Source of the DNA: Brachionus manjavacas
Lineage: Eukaryota > Rotifera > Eurotatoria > Ploima > Brachionidae
Direction: 5' to 3'
Assembly (NCBI GenBank): GCA_019054805.1
Contig: JAHQIY010000007.1
Coordinates: forward strand, 1,183,501-1,247,500
DNA length: 64,000 nt
The notes beneath the pieces were generated by a model. That model made no database searches and was not told where the DNA came from. It worked only from the letters and a program-made list of their open reading frames with translations. The translations under genes and the position numbers were made by a program. Positions 36,900 to 49,600 of the stretch are shown one piece after another; within the stretch, counting starts at the first letter, position 1; every line of letters begins with the position of its first letter.

Positions 36900-39472
36900 A
36901 GCGTCATCACATGATTTAAAAACCGTTGAAAGTTGTGTGTTGGCAATGTCACTCAACAAAACAAATTAATACCGACGGTGGATATTTAAAAATTCGTTCA
37001 AGCTACACTTGAAATAGTTAGAAAAACCGATTAGCCATAAAGTCTTATTTAGTGCACTAGATATCGGCCTCAATCAAGTGGAAAATGATGCGATTACAAG
37101 TATCTACAATTTCTCTTCAAACGGAGTTTGTATAATTGAGTTTAATGCTTCTTTTAATATTGCCAAAATTTTCTATCGTGAAATCAATATTAATGGAACC
37201 ATTTTTAGACTTGAAGATGCAAATAAAGTCCCGGGTCTCAGAATGTATTGTACTTTTCGTTTTCAATTCTTGCACTCTGATTTTGAGAATCATAGACTTG
37301 AAACCTTTTTTGAAGAAAAATATAAAGATAGACCAGAGAGGAAAAATGGCGTCAGAAGAGTGAGAATGTCATTTCCAAAATAAGTTGAGAACATTATTGA
37401 AAGCTTGTCAGGCCCCACAATAATGTATGGTTTAAAGTGTGTTGTGTCAATTGTTGGACAAAAGCAGAAATGCTATTTTTGTGATGATGAAGAACACAAC
37501 ATAGTGAAATGTCCTGTCAAAGAAACACTATGCGAAAAGTAACATCAGAAAGGACAATTGACACAAAAATACTTTATTGCCGAAAAGCTTAAGTCCCTTG
37601 AGAAGAAAAAGATTGACTACAATGATCTATACATTGACCAAGAAGAAACGCAATCAATAATTGAAGCTGACCAAAAAGATAATGATTAAAATGTGATACC
37701 AAAAACACCTGGATATCAGCCAACAAATTTCAATGACGTAATATCCCAAATTAGCCCACAAGACCTTAAAACTCCAGTGTTAGAAGACGCTTTGGTTAGT
37801 CGTTTAAACGATTCTCTACCATTATGTCAATCACCTGTCAATATACGCTCAAATGATCAGAATGATACTCAAACTTTTTTCCTAACCAAAAATCTAATCT
37901 AGAGATTTTCCGAATATGATCCAAATGAAAAAAAGTACACTTAAAAAGAATCAAAGAAGCCATCAGTTGCCTTAGAAAATGAAAGCGACAATACCTCTGA
38001 GTCTGAATCAAATAGTTCAATAACTGAATGTACAAATCAAGTTGATCAATCATCCAAAGTAGCAAACTTCCATTTAAAACAGCTTTTCAAGATAATTTAG
38101 AATGAACAAGGAGACAAATAAATCAATTTTAAGAACAAAACCTCTTAATAAAACAAGGTTAGTACACATTAGAATTCATCTCCCCAGCAAGATCAGCCAC
38201 TTATTTTTTTTCACTCAATTTTCCCCAGATATTTTATTACTTAAAAATCTTGAGTTTTTTAACAAGGTAAATTTGACGAGCCTATTAACACTAAAGATTA
38301 CATCAGTGATAAAAAGGTTAAATCTTAAACCAGATTTTTTTAGTTTAAGTCTAAGAGAAAGTTAAATACTGAATCCATGAAATCTGATATGAAATTACAA
38401 TAATACCTAAAAAGTCAATTTTAACACAAGACCTAGCTAACTACCGACCAATCAGTATGACAAGCTGTCTAGGAAAACTTTTAGAACGTATCATCTAGTC
38501 AAGATTATATAGTTATTGCGAACAAAACTCATTATAATCATATAAATTAATATTATTTTCTCTTCTTTTTGCTAATGTCTCGGTCACATTTTTTATATTT
38601 TTAAGAAAAAAAGAATTCTAGAAAATAAGATAAACAAATACTTAGACGAACTAGAAAAATAGATCTTCAAGTGGGAGATGAAAATATCTGTTGAAAAGTC
38701 TCTCTCCATTGTCTGCACTAAATATATTAAAAAAAATATTGACTTAAAATTAAAAATTAATGAAAATAAAATTAAGAGTCAAAAGGAAATAAACATTTCA
38801 GGTAAAAATTTAGATTCAAAATTTACATTTACCCCAATGGTTTATGAAATAAAACAGCGTTGCAGTTCACGGTTGAACTTAATAAATATTGTCGAACGAA
38901 AAATGGTGTCTTAATAATTACACACAAGGAAACCTTTATGAATCTTTAGTCGGATCTATAATTGATTACTCTTTTCCGTGTCTAAATTCGTTTTCGGGGA
39001 AAAACATTAAAAAAAATTTCAAAACTCAGCAGTTCGTTTTATACTTAAACTAAAATATGATACTCCTTCCAAAATTTTGCATCATGAGGCCTTTAATAAA
39101 CTAAAATTTTAAACTGTCTCAAATACACTTTTTGAATTGTGTGAAAGATATGTAGCGGGAAGACTGCGTCATTCTGTTCCATTGGTTGTCAAGCTGGTTA
39201 ATGAAATTAAAGCGGGTTTTGAATCAAGGTTTGTTGAATACCTAACTCCGTTATGTAATTGCTATCTTACTTTTTCTTCTTTCTTTCTCGAACTGTTCAA
39301 TACTTAAATACTTTGCACATGTGATCTCTTAGAATTTTTTTTCAATTTTTAATTTTCTTTTTATTATATTTTAACAAATTTTAAATTTTTTTTTATTTTT
39401 TCTTTGCATTTTTATTTTATTTTTTTAATCTGAAGGAGCTTTAGCACGGCACGATAAAACAAATAAATAAAT
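36900..39472 (+). mobile_element. Second LINE copy with ORF1 and internally deleted ORF2
   Basis: Same family as the copy at 35680-36818. The ORF1 relic (about 37030-37900) carries a zinc knuckle CYFCDDEEHNIVKCP (CX2CX4HX4C) and a degraded second knuckle. In ORF2, ANYRPISMTSCLGKLLERII at about 38440 is RT motif 1. The sequence then jumps to the region just after the catalytic site, so the RT core with FADD is deleted or destroyed. It continues to the same C-terminal segment (SVPLVVKLVNE) and ends with GAAGGAGCTTTAGCACGG and an (AAATA)n tail at 39472. Many stops; non-functional. The 5' boundary is approximate. Confidence 0.85.
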
Positions 39473-40097
39473 CCAGCTTAGCAGTGTTCTCCTGATTGTA
39501 AAGTGCTTTGAATGTCACAATTCTTGACTAACTGACTCGTTAAAAACTATTTTACCTGATAAAAATTTTGTATTTTAAACCATTTTTATGTATTTAACAA
39601 ACTGAATTTTTTTCTTAATTGTAGAATAGATATTTAATTGTTGATTATATTTTTCTATCTTTTTTCTATATAATTTTGTATTTCAATTTGTTCAAGGAAC
39701 TTAAACTTTAATAAAATAAATAAGAATTAATTTTTTTTCAAAATCAAATCGAAAAGAAAAATGTCTCTCTCAAATAAAAAAATTTATTAACTAAATAAAT
39801 TGTAAATCTACTTCTAAAAACATGCATCTGTTAATTTAATTATCTACTTTTTAAAAATAAAATTATCTTCTAAAAAAGACAATTATCTACCAACGAAAAA
39901 CTTTACCAAATATGTAATGATAGGACCGTTTTTTTGTTAAGAGGTAATTTTTTTTTTTTGTGAATAATTTAATTTATATAAAGTAGATAAAAAAATAAAA
40001 GTATATAAATATTTTTTGCAGAATATATTTATTTTTTTAAAAGAGACAATTAATAAACAATATAACAAAAATAAAATACAAACAAAGTAATTAACAC
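39473..40097. other. AT-rich spacer between LINE and MULE relics
   Basis: Nothing recognised. Confidence 0.5.
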
Positions 40098-41560
40098 TTA
40101 TTTTCTTGCTCTTTTTGACAATTGCTCGTTATCATTGCTTGATTTTTTTGGTCTTCCGCGTCTACGTTTCTCAGAAACTTGAATATTATTTTCGACTTGA
40201 TCTTGAACTGCTACTGAACTTGAAGCCAAAACAAGTTGATTTTGATTAGAAACATTTACGATTGAATAATTTACAATTTGAATCGTACTTTCAACCTCTT
40301 GTAGAACTTAGTGTTGATTTATATTGTCTATCTGCCTGTTAATCGGAACAATTGAATTTCTTTCTTAAGCTGATCTTGCCTTTTTTTTCGACCTCGTCTT
40401 GCATTACCTTCAATTGCTAAGTCTAAACCTGGAAATTTGTTCAGATTTATAAAGTGCAAAATTCCGATTGTGTGCTTACATTTGAAAATTTTTTGCCAAT
40501 ATTGACATGAACAAGCGCTAGATTCCCAATTGTCAGAAACGATTTAACTGCAATGAATTTACTACTCCATTCCACCAACTCGTCAAAATCTTGCCAACTG
40601 TGTTCTTTTGTCCAAAACTCTTTGCACTGAGCCTTTGTAATATCAGACGTTGATTGGGAAGTTGTACACTATTCGCTTTCTCAATTTGACCCAATTGTAA
40701 CCAAACGTCCATTCACTTGTTAAAATTTTCGGCCTTAACTCGAATTTTTTCGTTGTCGCAAACTGTGGGTCTGGATCAAGTTACCATTTTTGCAAGAAAT
40801 CTTTCATGACTTTCATAAAGTCGTTCAAACTTTATCTGTCTCGATCGATACCCTCATTTTTGATTGTATTGTTTTTAGACTCAAGTCCGTTGTTCGTGCT
40901 TGGATAGCCATGTGCGTAAGTTTCATACCAGTCCAATGTGTACTCGCTCATCTATTGTGTTTTGAAAAAGTCGAAAAACTTCTTGATGTTTTCGTCGTTT
41001 CTCGTGCACTACTTTTGCTCTAAAATATCGAACGTTGTAATAAAAAGTTGATGTTGAACACCGCCTTGAATCGACTTGAAATCGATCTTAATTTGAATCT
41101 TTGAATCTTTGTCGACTCCTTTAAGGTTTTCATCAATTTTTCTCTCAACGTGAGCCCAACATACAATTCGTTTTTCTAAACGAAAGACTGTTTTCAAACC
41201 GTTCGTTATTGCGCCTGCTGCATCTGCTAATAAAACACTTGGATTCAAATCGTGACCATAGAGTTCGAACGATAAATTCTTGCAAGTTCTAAACATGTAA
41301 GAGAATTCTGACTCGGTTTCGTATCGTGACAATAAAAGCCGAACGGATGAATGTATTGTCACTGTCATTTGTCCCACACAATAACACTGGAAAATTTAAC
41401 CACAGCAACTTATAAGTAGCGTCTGTTGCGATGTGTTTACACTTAGTTGTAAAAGAAATTAAGCGTTTGTAGGTTAAAAAAATTTTGAACGTAAGCTCGT
41501 CAGGTGTTATCTTGAACTCCGAATTTTTTTACGGAATTTTTAGAAAAGGAAAAAAAATTT
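40098..41560 (-). pseudogene. MULE-type transposase relic
   Basis: Reverse-strand remnant of a Mutator-like DDE transposase. In order: CKHIATDATYKLLWLNFPV (first catalytic Asp in DATYKL), an open 122-codon stretch 41377-41009 with VLLADAAGAITNGLKTVF (second Asp) and CWAHVERKIDENL, a degraded middle, a SWIM zinc-binding signature CSCQYWQKIFKCKH near 40490, and a basic C-terminus with the AT-hook-like RRRGRPKKS ending at a stop at 40098. Frameshifts near 41330 and several stops between blocks show that it is inactive. Terminal inverted repeats were not located. Confidence 0.85.
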
Positions 41561-41825
41561 CAATTTTAAAAATCGAAATGATATTGAAGGATCCACAATT
41601 TAATTAATTTGAACTGGCATAGATTCATTAAAATTTTTATTTTGCTTTTTTATCCTATATAAGTTTTTAGATTCAGTGTAAAGAGCTACAATTGAAGTAT
41701 TCTTGCTTAGACATGGCATGGTTCACCCTCAAATTATATTTTTAAATGAATAATTTGGTTGTTTTTCAAAAATAAAAAATCTTATTTATTTATTTATTTT
41801 TTGTATTAAAAAAAATTTAAAAACC

Positions 41826-42059
41826 TTACATGTTCGGACAAATAAAAGCTGGCCACGATCCTTTTAGTTTTGTTTGAAAACAATAAAATTTGAGAGGAAA
41901 GAATTTGCTTTCATGAATTAATGCAGCTTCCCTTGTAGATAAAGATAAAAAATAATTGTTAAAAAACATTAAAGAATCACTATAAAGAGTAGGACTTATA
42001 TTAAGCTTTGTTTTTTTGTTTCTCAACTTCAGGACACTAGAGGCTTCGATTGAAGCCAA
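41826..42059 (-). other. Unassigned open stretch, possible exon
   Basis: A 77-codon open stretch starting with ATG; its last coding bases CCGAACAT are followed by GTAAGG, a good splice donor on the minus strand. It could be an N-terminal exon of the adjacent MULE or an unrelated gene. No domain is recognised. Confidence 0.3.
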
Positions 42060-42089
42060 TAATTTATATCAAAATCATTAAAGATGTAT

Positions 42090-42720
42090 CGTGTAATGAA
42101 ACGATATAAAAAAAGGCATCTAAAGGATCTGAGGAGCACGCTCGACAAATTCGTACAAGGTTCTCGCGGCTCTAGGAAAATTCTAAGGATTCAAACTTTG
42201 TTATTTATGGTGAGTCCTATTTCACCTTCTCACATAGTACCATAGGGATCAACGTTTCATTTTATTCAAGTGACGTGTCTCAATGTTCTCAAGATGTTAG
42301 ATACTAAAAAAATTTGAGAAAAAAATCCTAATGCGGAAAGCAGTGTCTCCTATAGATTCCTCAAAAGGAAAAGCGGCTCGCAATTAACCAACATGTATAC
42401 TTAAATAAATGTATTAAAAAGGGATTGATTAATTTCATCAACTAGCACTGTTCGATAGAGGGATACTTGTTCTGGCCAGACTTAGCGCCTTCTCATTACG
42501 CAAAAAGTGAGCAAAACAACGATTATGTAGCTGAGTATAAGAGCCGTCCTTACTTCCCGGAAAGTAGACCAATTGAGGATTTTAGGGTAATTTTGAAAGC
42601 AAAAGTGTTTAGGAAAATTTGTGTGCTGAAAATATGGATCAATTTGTTTAAAGGATGAAGTACTGCATCAAAAAGATAGATCGTAGCTCCATTTTAGCTT
42701 TGATGGAGTGCGCTTTCTTG
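42090..42720 (+). pseudogene. mariner/Tc1-superfamily transposase relic
   Basis: Forward strand: KRHLKDLRSTLDKFVQGSRG at the left, a stop-riddled middle around the ESYF-like position, then FWPDLAPSHYAKS (second catalytic Asp region) and SRPIEDFRVILKAKV, the normal RPIEDFWG-x-LK motif with Trp-Gly altered. The clade cannot be set. Frameshifts and stops make it dead. Confidence 0.8.
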
Positions 42721-43678
42721 ATGGAATGAGAATGGTTGAAAAAAGCAAAAATGTGAAAAAAATTTTTTTTTTAATGGAGTTAAATAATTCTTTTTGAATA
42801 CTTAAAAATATTAATATTTGAGGGAGTTATGACCCTTTCAAGCAGTTCGTTTTGTTAGTCAAATTTTTTATTTAACTTTGACATTTTAATAGTCTTTCAG
42901 GAATTTATATTTACAAATTAACTTTTAAAAAGGTGAAAAGCAACAACCACCGAACTAAAAGTCTATCTAAATTTATTTAACCCTTAAGTCAAATTTTTTT
43001 TGGTTTTTTTGACTCCGAATAATGAAATCAGTTTTGCTAGATTTTCATATTCAAAAAAATTTCAAAGTCAATTCAGGTGGTAGTGTTTTGCATGATGCGA
43101 ACCTTTTTAAATAAACATTAAAAAATATTTTTATTTTTTTGACAGAAAATATTAAGCTTTGACAAATTTTTTAATAAATGACAGAATGAATTTTTATTTT
43201 TGACAAAAATAATGCATCAAACTCTAAATTAATTTTCTAAAAAAAAATTTGACTATTTCTCTAAAAAAAAAACTTACAATAGAGTTCCTATACCTTTTTA
43301 TTTAAACTCATTTGAGAATTAAACAATTGTTGATTTAAAAAAAAAACAACATATTTTTATTAATAAATCGAATTTAGTCTCAGTCCCAAAAATTAACTTT
43401 TATTCCATATTATTATTATTCGAATTTGATGAGAAAAACATTAGAAACGTTGCTTGGCAACTTAAAAATCGAGTCTCTCCATTCTTGATACTTATTAATT
43501 CAAATAAACAAGAAAGTTTTAGCAATAATGATTATTTAAAATAATTTTGCTTGGAAAAAATATTCATGCAGCAAAGTCTCTTAAATTTAATAATGTTTGT
43601 AATGCTTATTTTCGGCGATTTCCCAATGTTTATTTTTGTTTCCTTTAATATGAATTACAACTTAAAATTTTTAGACTA
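42721..43678. other. 5' flank of ANKMY1
   Basis: AT-rich; nothing recognised apart from an acceptor-like TTTTTAG four bases before the ANKMY1 start codon. Confidence 0.55.
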
Positions 43679-46600
43679 ATGGCTTATGAAGGAGAAGTAC
43701 CTTATAATAGCTTGCAAGTACTTTCTCAAGCCAGACGGGTTACCAATTCACCGCTGAGCATTCACGACCAAAATACTTCTATTTGCAAAAATTTCTCATT
43801 CCAACCGCTCAAACAAATTCAAAGTGGTCCCAGTTTTTCCAAAAGCATTGAAGATTTGGAATCAGACTCGCATCTGGACTACAAAAGTGGTGCTATTTAT
43901 GACGGTGGTTTGATAGATAGCCATAAATATGGAAATGGAACTTTCATTTGGCCAAACGGTGATAAATATATTGGCGAATTTAAACTTAATTATCGTCATG
44001 GATTCGGCACGCAGATTTGGAAAGATGGAAGTTTATACGAGGGATTTTTTATTGAAGATCGAAGAAGTGGTCGTGGCACACATAAATGGAAAAATGGAGA
44101 TGTAAATAGAGAATGAATTTTTCAAATTTATTAATTAATTTTAACAAAAATTTTAAGTCATACGAAGGAAACTGGCTGTTTGATTATCGGCATGGCTACG
44201 GTAGATATTCATGGAAGGAAGGGAATTTTTATGAAGGAATGTTTTTTATGAATAATAGAGAAGGCTTTGGTACGCTCTCATATGCATCTGGCAACATGTT
44301 TTTGGTAATTATTAAAAATGATTTCTCAAGACAATTTATCTTTTTTTTTTTAATTTTTTGGAATTCTAAGAATATTTTTAGGCAGCTAAGGTATAGAAAA
44401 TTGAAGAAAGCTACTAGTTTTAAGCCAAAAAATTCTATTTTTAAAATAAAGTTGATAATGATTGAAATTGAGTTAATTAAGGTTACTGTTTTTTAATGAC
44501 TAAAAAAAAAGATAAGCTATCAATATGTATAAATGATGCTACAAATAAAGTTTTATTTAAATGTTATTTTAAGTATTATTTTTTCAATTAGACGTTTAAA
44601 TTTTCGATCAATGATTGAATTATTTTTTTTGAAATCTTTAAAAATCGTTTTGCCTGTATATTAAATAAATAATTCCTGAAAATGCTCTATAAATATTTTA
44701 GAATCGATATTAACTAAAGAAAAATGCAGTTCAGCTTCAGCTTTCAGCGCTAAATTCAATTAAACTTATACTTTTTTTATAAAAGAACATAAATTAAGAA
44801 ATGATATTAATACAGTTGTGATTTAATACAGGTAAAATTCCTGATTATTCATAATTTTATGATTTTATGGAATTTACATGAATTAAAGAAAAATTTGGTT
44901 GATCATTTTATAAAATAATCAGTGTAAAAATCAAATAAATGAGAAATTTCGATCTATCGTATTTTATTTAGAAAAAATATTTCTTTGTTTCGACTGACTA
45001 GATATAACTTTAAATTAACTTTTTCTTTGTATCTCCGCTTTCTTTTTTTCTCTTTTACCAAACAATTAATTTAAAATAGCAATTTTTTTAAATTGACAAA
45101 AATTTTGATTACAAAAAAAATTAGAAAACATTTTATGATTTGATTTATTTTAAAGAATTAATTTTATTTTTTTATGTAAAATTGGTGTTAAAAATACCAA
45201 AATTCTTGAAAAGACAGACAAAAATAGTTTTTTCCATAATATTCTATCCGACCAAATGATGTAAATAGTTTAAATGTTACATTTCAAGGGCCTGTACAAA
45301 AAGGACTCTCGGTACGGTCCTGGAATTTTAAAATATCCGGACAGCACCCAAGACGTCGGATTTTGGAACGGCGATAAGCTTATTCGTCTTTTGGTTTCAA
45401 TACCTATAAATTTTTCTGTTAATGACTTGGATCCAGTTGACAAAAAAGTTGACATAAAATCTTGGTTTAATAGAGAATATTTGCTCTTCGATACTCTCAA
45501 TCCGCAAAATTTATTTTCAAATAAAATATTTAGTTCTCAGTCGAATAAATTCATCAAAAATGATCCTTATGTTGATAAAGTTATCTGGTCGCGGACACTT
45601 TTTTACGAACAATACTTAAAAGAATTCGAAAAGTACTTGCAACTAAAAGATTTCAATGATTTGGAATATAGAATGGACAAGCGAATTCTTGTGCCAAATT
45701 TAAGCGAAAATCTAAAAAACGTTTTCATGTTTCAGAAGCGTTTTGATTTCTATGATAAAACATGTTTTAATGTATTGAATTTTAGTGTAAAAGACTTTGA
45801 ATTAAGTAAGCTTTTTGAAAATTTTATTTCATTTTCTAAATCATCTAATTTAAATAGCTGATCGAGAAAAATTTGGACTTCCTGGTCTGATAGAAACGTA
45901 TTCTAAAGAAATGCTTGACGCTTGCATTGAAAAACAATATGAAAAAGTGAAAGCTTTAAAAAACTTTGTAAATATGGATGTATGTGACAACCGGGGTTAT
46001 TCACCTATCATAATTGCCATAGTAAAAATTAAATCTAACAAAAAATTTATAATTTATTTTAATATGAACCTAAAGCTTCAGTGTGATTCAAAATTGATCA
46101 ATTTTTTATTAGACAACGGTGCCAATATTAACCATCTTTTAGACAACGGACTCTCAGGTTTAATGATATGCATGATTCGTTACTATACGAGTGATAAATT
46201 CTTGCCAAATACTGCCTTGAAACATCAAGATTTGGTAGGTAAAAATCATGAATTTATTTTTTTAAATTTTTTAACTTTAGAGCCTTACAAGAAAAATAAC
46301 AACCAATTCTATTGTGGTGCCAAATCAGGACGAAGTAATTTGATTTTTTTATATACATTAATAAATGGGACCAGCATGTTTAAATTCAATTTATAAATAT
46401 GACAAAAAATACTTTCCAATAAAATTAATTAAGACTTTGGTATTTATGATAAAGGTATGATACAATGTTTGCTTAGAAGTAAACATTTTTTATTAGATTT
46501 TGTCAAAGACTGATCGCAAATATTTGTTTCTAAAGTTTTATTTATTTTAAACCTGAAAGATTAAAACTTAAGGTTTTGGAATTCAAAATAATTTCTAAAA

Positions 46601-49600
46601 GATTGTTTTTAGTAATGATAATAATTCCTCAAAATAACAAAATATAATTCCTCAGCAAACAAACATTTTTTTAGATCTTTAAAAGCCAGTTTTGTGAAGT
46701 TCAGTACGAAAGAACAGGACAAAATGTAAACAATTAATAAACTTTTTTCTAAAAGCTTAAAATTATTTCTGTGAATGCAACATAGTGCGACTTCAAAGTT
46801 GAATCAATTGTAAAAGTCTACTAATGATGTTCAAAATCGAAAATAGATATTTGATGCAACTTTGAATGTTGCACTATGTTTCATTCACTGAACTAAAAAA
46901 TCTGTAACAATCTTACTTGTTAAAATGTCGTGTCAAATATTTAATAACAAAAAAGTATTTAGATGATAATTAATTTTTACATTTATTTTCTACTTTTTAT
47001 TACAAAGCAAAAATTGGCGTTAATTCTTAAAATGAACTTTTAGAGTCTTAGAGGTCACTAAAAACAGTATGATTAAAACATTTACCCTAAAAAACTAATT
47101 ACAATTTTATTATGTTTTTTTTTTTAAATTAAATTTACTTAAAATAAGCTAAAAAATTAATATTTGAATTTATAATTTTTTAGCATAGTATCTTCTTGTG
47201 TGATCTTAAAAATTATTAAGAAAATTTATAATGTTTGTTATAATTAATTATTAATGAATATTATTAATTTCTATTATCCAAATAAATATTAAAAAATGTT
47301 GTAAATCAATAATCAAATTTTGAATTTTTTATTTTTTGAGTCTTAAAAAAAATTCATATAGCATAACTCATATTTAATCCATATTACGCCATATTATTTA
47401 TTTTATCTTATGAAAAAAAAGATCAGAAAATTAAGAAAAAAACGAAATTTTAAAAATTGAGAAATAAATACTCTAAAATTAATTAAATTTACTGTATTAT
47501 TAATAATTGAAATAGGAAATAAAAAAAATTAATTTAACCTGGTTTCAAAACAAAAAATAAAAATAAAAAAAATTAACTATTTTAAAATAAAATAGCTTAT
47601 AAAATTTATGCACATTTTAAAACGTCATAAACTAATGAGAAAAGCCGATGATATAACCGGTCTTTATGCGGCAATAAGAGACATAGACTATGGTAAAGAG
47701 TAAATGACAAAAATTAAAAAGCGATTAATTTTTTTTATTAGAATACATTTTAGAAGATAACATCGAGCATTATAAATCCTTTTTAAAAAAATTAGACGCA
47801 CAAGATTCTCAGGGGTATCATCTCAGGCTTTATTAGAAAATATATTATTTAATTTATTTGATTAGCTTTGATTTAGAGGTAGAATTTAAGTTTAGAAGAA
47901 TTTTGCTTGAATATTACTGCATAGTTGAATCGCACGCTTATATTTATTAAAGCCTTTATGAAATTATTCTTTAATAATTTAATAAAAATAGATAAATCAA
48001 TCTGAAAAAGAGAATATTGGTCATGTGAGCCGAATGGATGATTTTTGCACAGTAGTCGGTGAAAGTACCAAGCCGTCTGAGTTCGCTTCGAACACTAGTG
48101 TTATTAGATACAAAATTCATTTAAACCAAAATTTGGTTGAAAAGTACGCTGATATAATGAGTAAAAATGACAAATTTGAATTAAATGATGAAAATGTCAA
48201 AAATACCAAACTTCTTAGAAAAACAACTCAATTACAATTGTATTAAAAATTTGAAATTTTATTTTTAATTAGTAAGTAATTTTTTTTATTCTTTTTTAGT
48301 CTTAATGAACTGGGAAATATTATCGATTTGTTGTTGAGAAGAGGAGCTGACCCATCACTGTCTTCAATTCCATATCCGGCTCTTTGTTTTGCGGTCACTG
48401 CTGGAGATATTAAAGTAGTTAAATTATTGCTAGAAAAAGGAGCTGACTGTAACAAGAAAATGCCCAAAAAAGTATGTTTTGCATACAATTAAAATTTTTA
48501 ACTATTTTTATAAATATAAAGTATTCCTTGTTGACGCCTCTTTGTCTGGCATGTGGTGTTTTGGGTGAAACGGGTCCAGAGCTGGTCAAATTACTTCTGG
48601 ATAGTTTAGCTGATCCAAATGCATCTGCTGATGTAGGAAATGAATATTTGTCAATGTCCGAAGAAGGCTGGAGAAATGAGACTGTATCTGACGAAATATC
48701 AGATTTAATTGTTGGTCGAACACCTTTGCACATTGCTTGCTCGCGTAATGACCCATATGCCTCGAAAGTTATAAAACTTCTTCTCGAACATTCGGCAAAT
48801 CCAAATCTAATTTGTAATGTAAACATCATTTTTTAATTTTTTCAAAAAAAATTTCCTTTTAATTTTTTATCCTTATTTAATTATGATTCTTTATTAAAGG
48901 GACAATCGCCTTTGAGCTTGGCAATCGCCTGTGGTAACAAAGAAGCAGTTGATCTATTGCTCAAAAGTAACATGTGTGATCCAAACCTTCCATTAACGAA
49001 CGGAGTGGGTTCGGCATTGTGTGTAATAAGCTCCACTCTTTATGAACATAATTGGCAACCAAACGAAAGAATTAAGCTTGTAAGTTTTATTTTCCAAAAT
49101 TTTATTTTCCAAAATGGTTTTCATATCAATTGATTGAACCTAGATTGACAAATTAATTTTTTATGGATCTGATATATTACAACCGATTGCTTTTGGTGCT
49201 AGGCGCTATGTAGGAACCGTAGTTGACTACGCTCATTACATGTATAATTCAGATAATAGACTTGCCCATACACCTTATCACTCTTTAACAATAAATGAAC
49301 GAAACGCTCACAATGCTCGAAAAAATCTACTCAACCATTTAGCCTACAGATATAGAGAAAAGGCATTAGAAAGAGCAAGGATGATTAGTTCCGGATTGGA
49401 TTACTTACGTAATTTATCTTTTCTATTTGATTATTTTTAAAAATTCAGTGCATTATTTAAAAAAAATTAAAAATATTTATGATAAAAATTTTCTATTTAA
49501 CTGGTGTGAGTTTTATATCAATTGTAACTTTTTTCCAAATGATTAAGTAAGCTTTTTAAAGATAGTAGATAAATTCCTACATATACCTGATATTTTATTA

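Noticed and set aside
48243..48829. Minus-strand frames over ANKMY1 ankyrin exons (and 59993-60555)
   Set aside because: Antisense shadows of the exons, repeated only because the region is duplicated.
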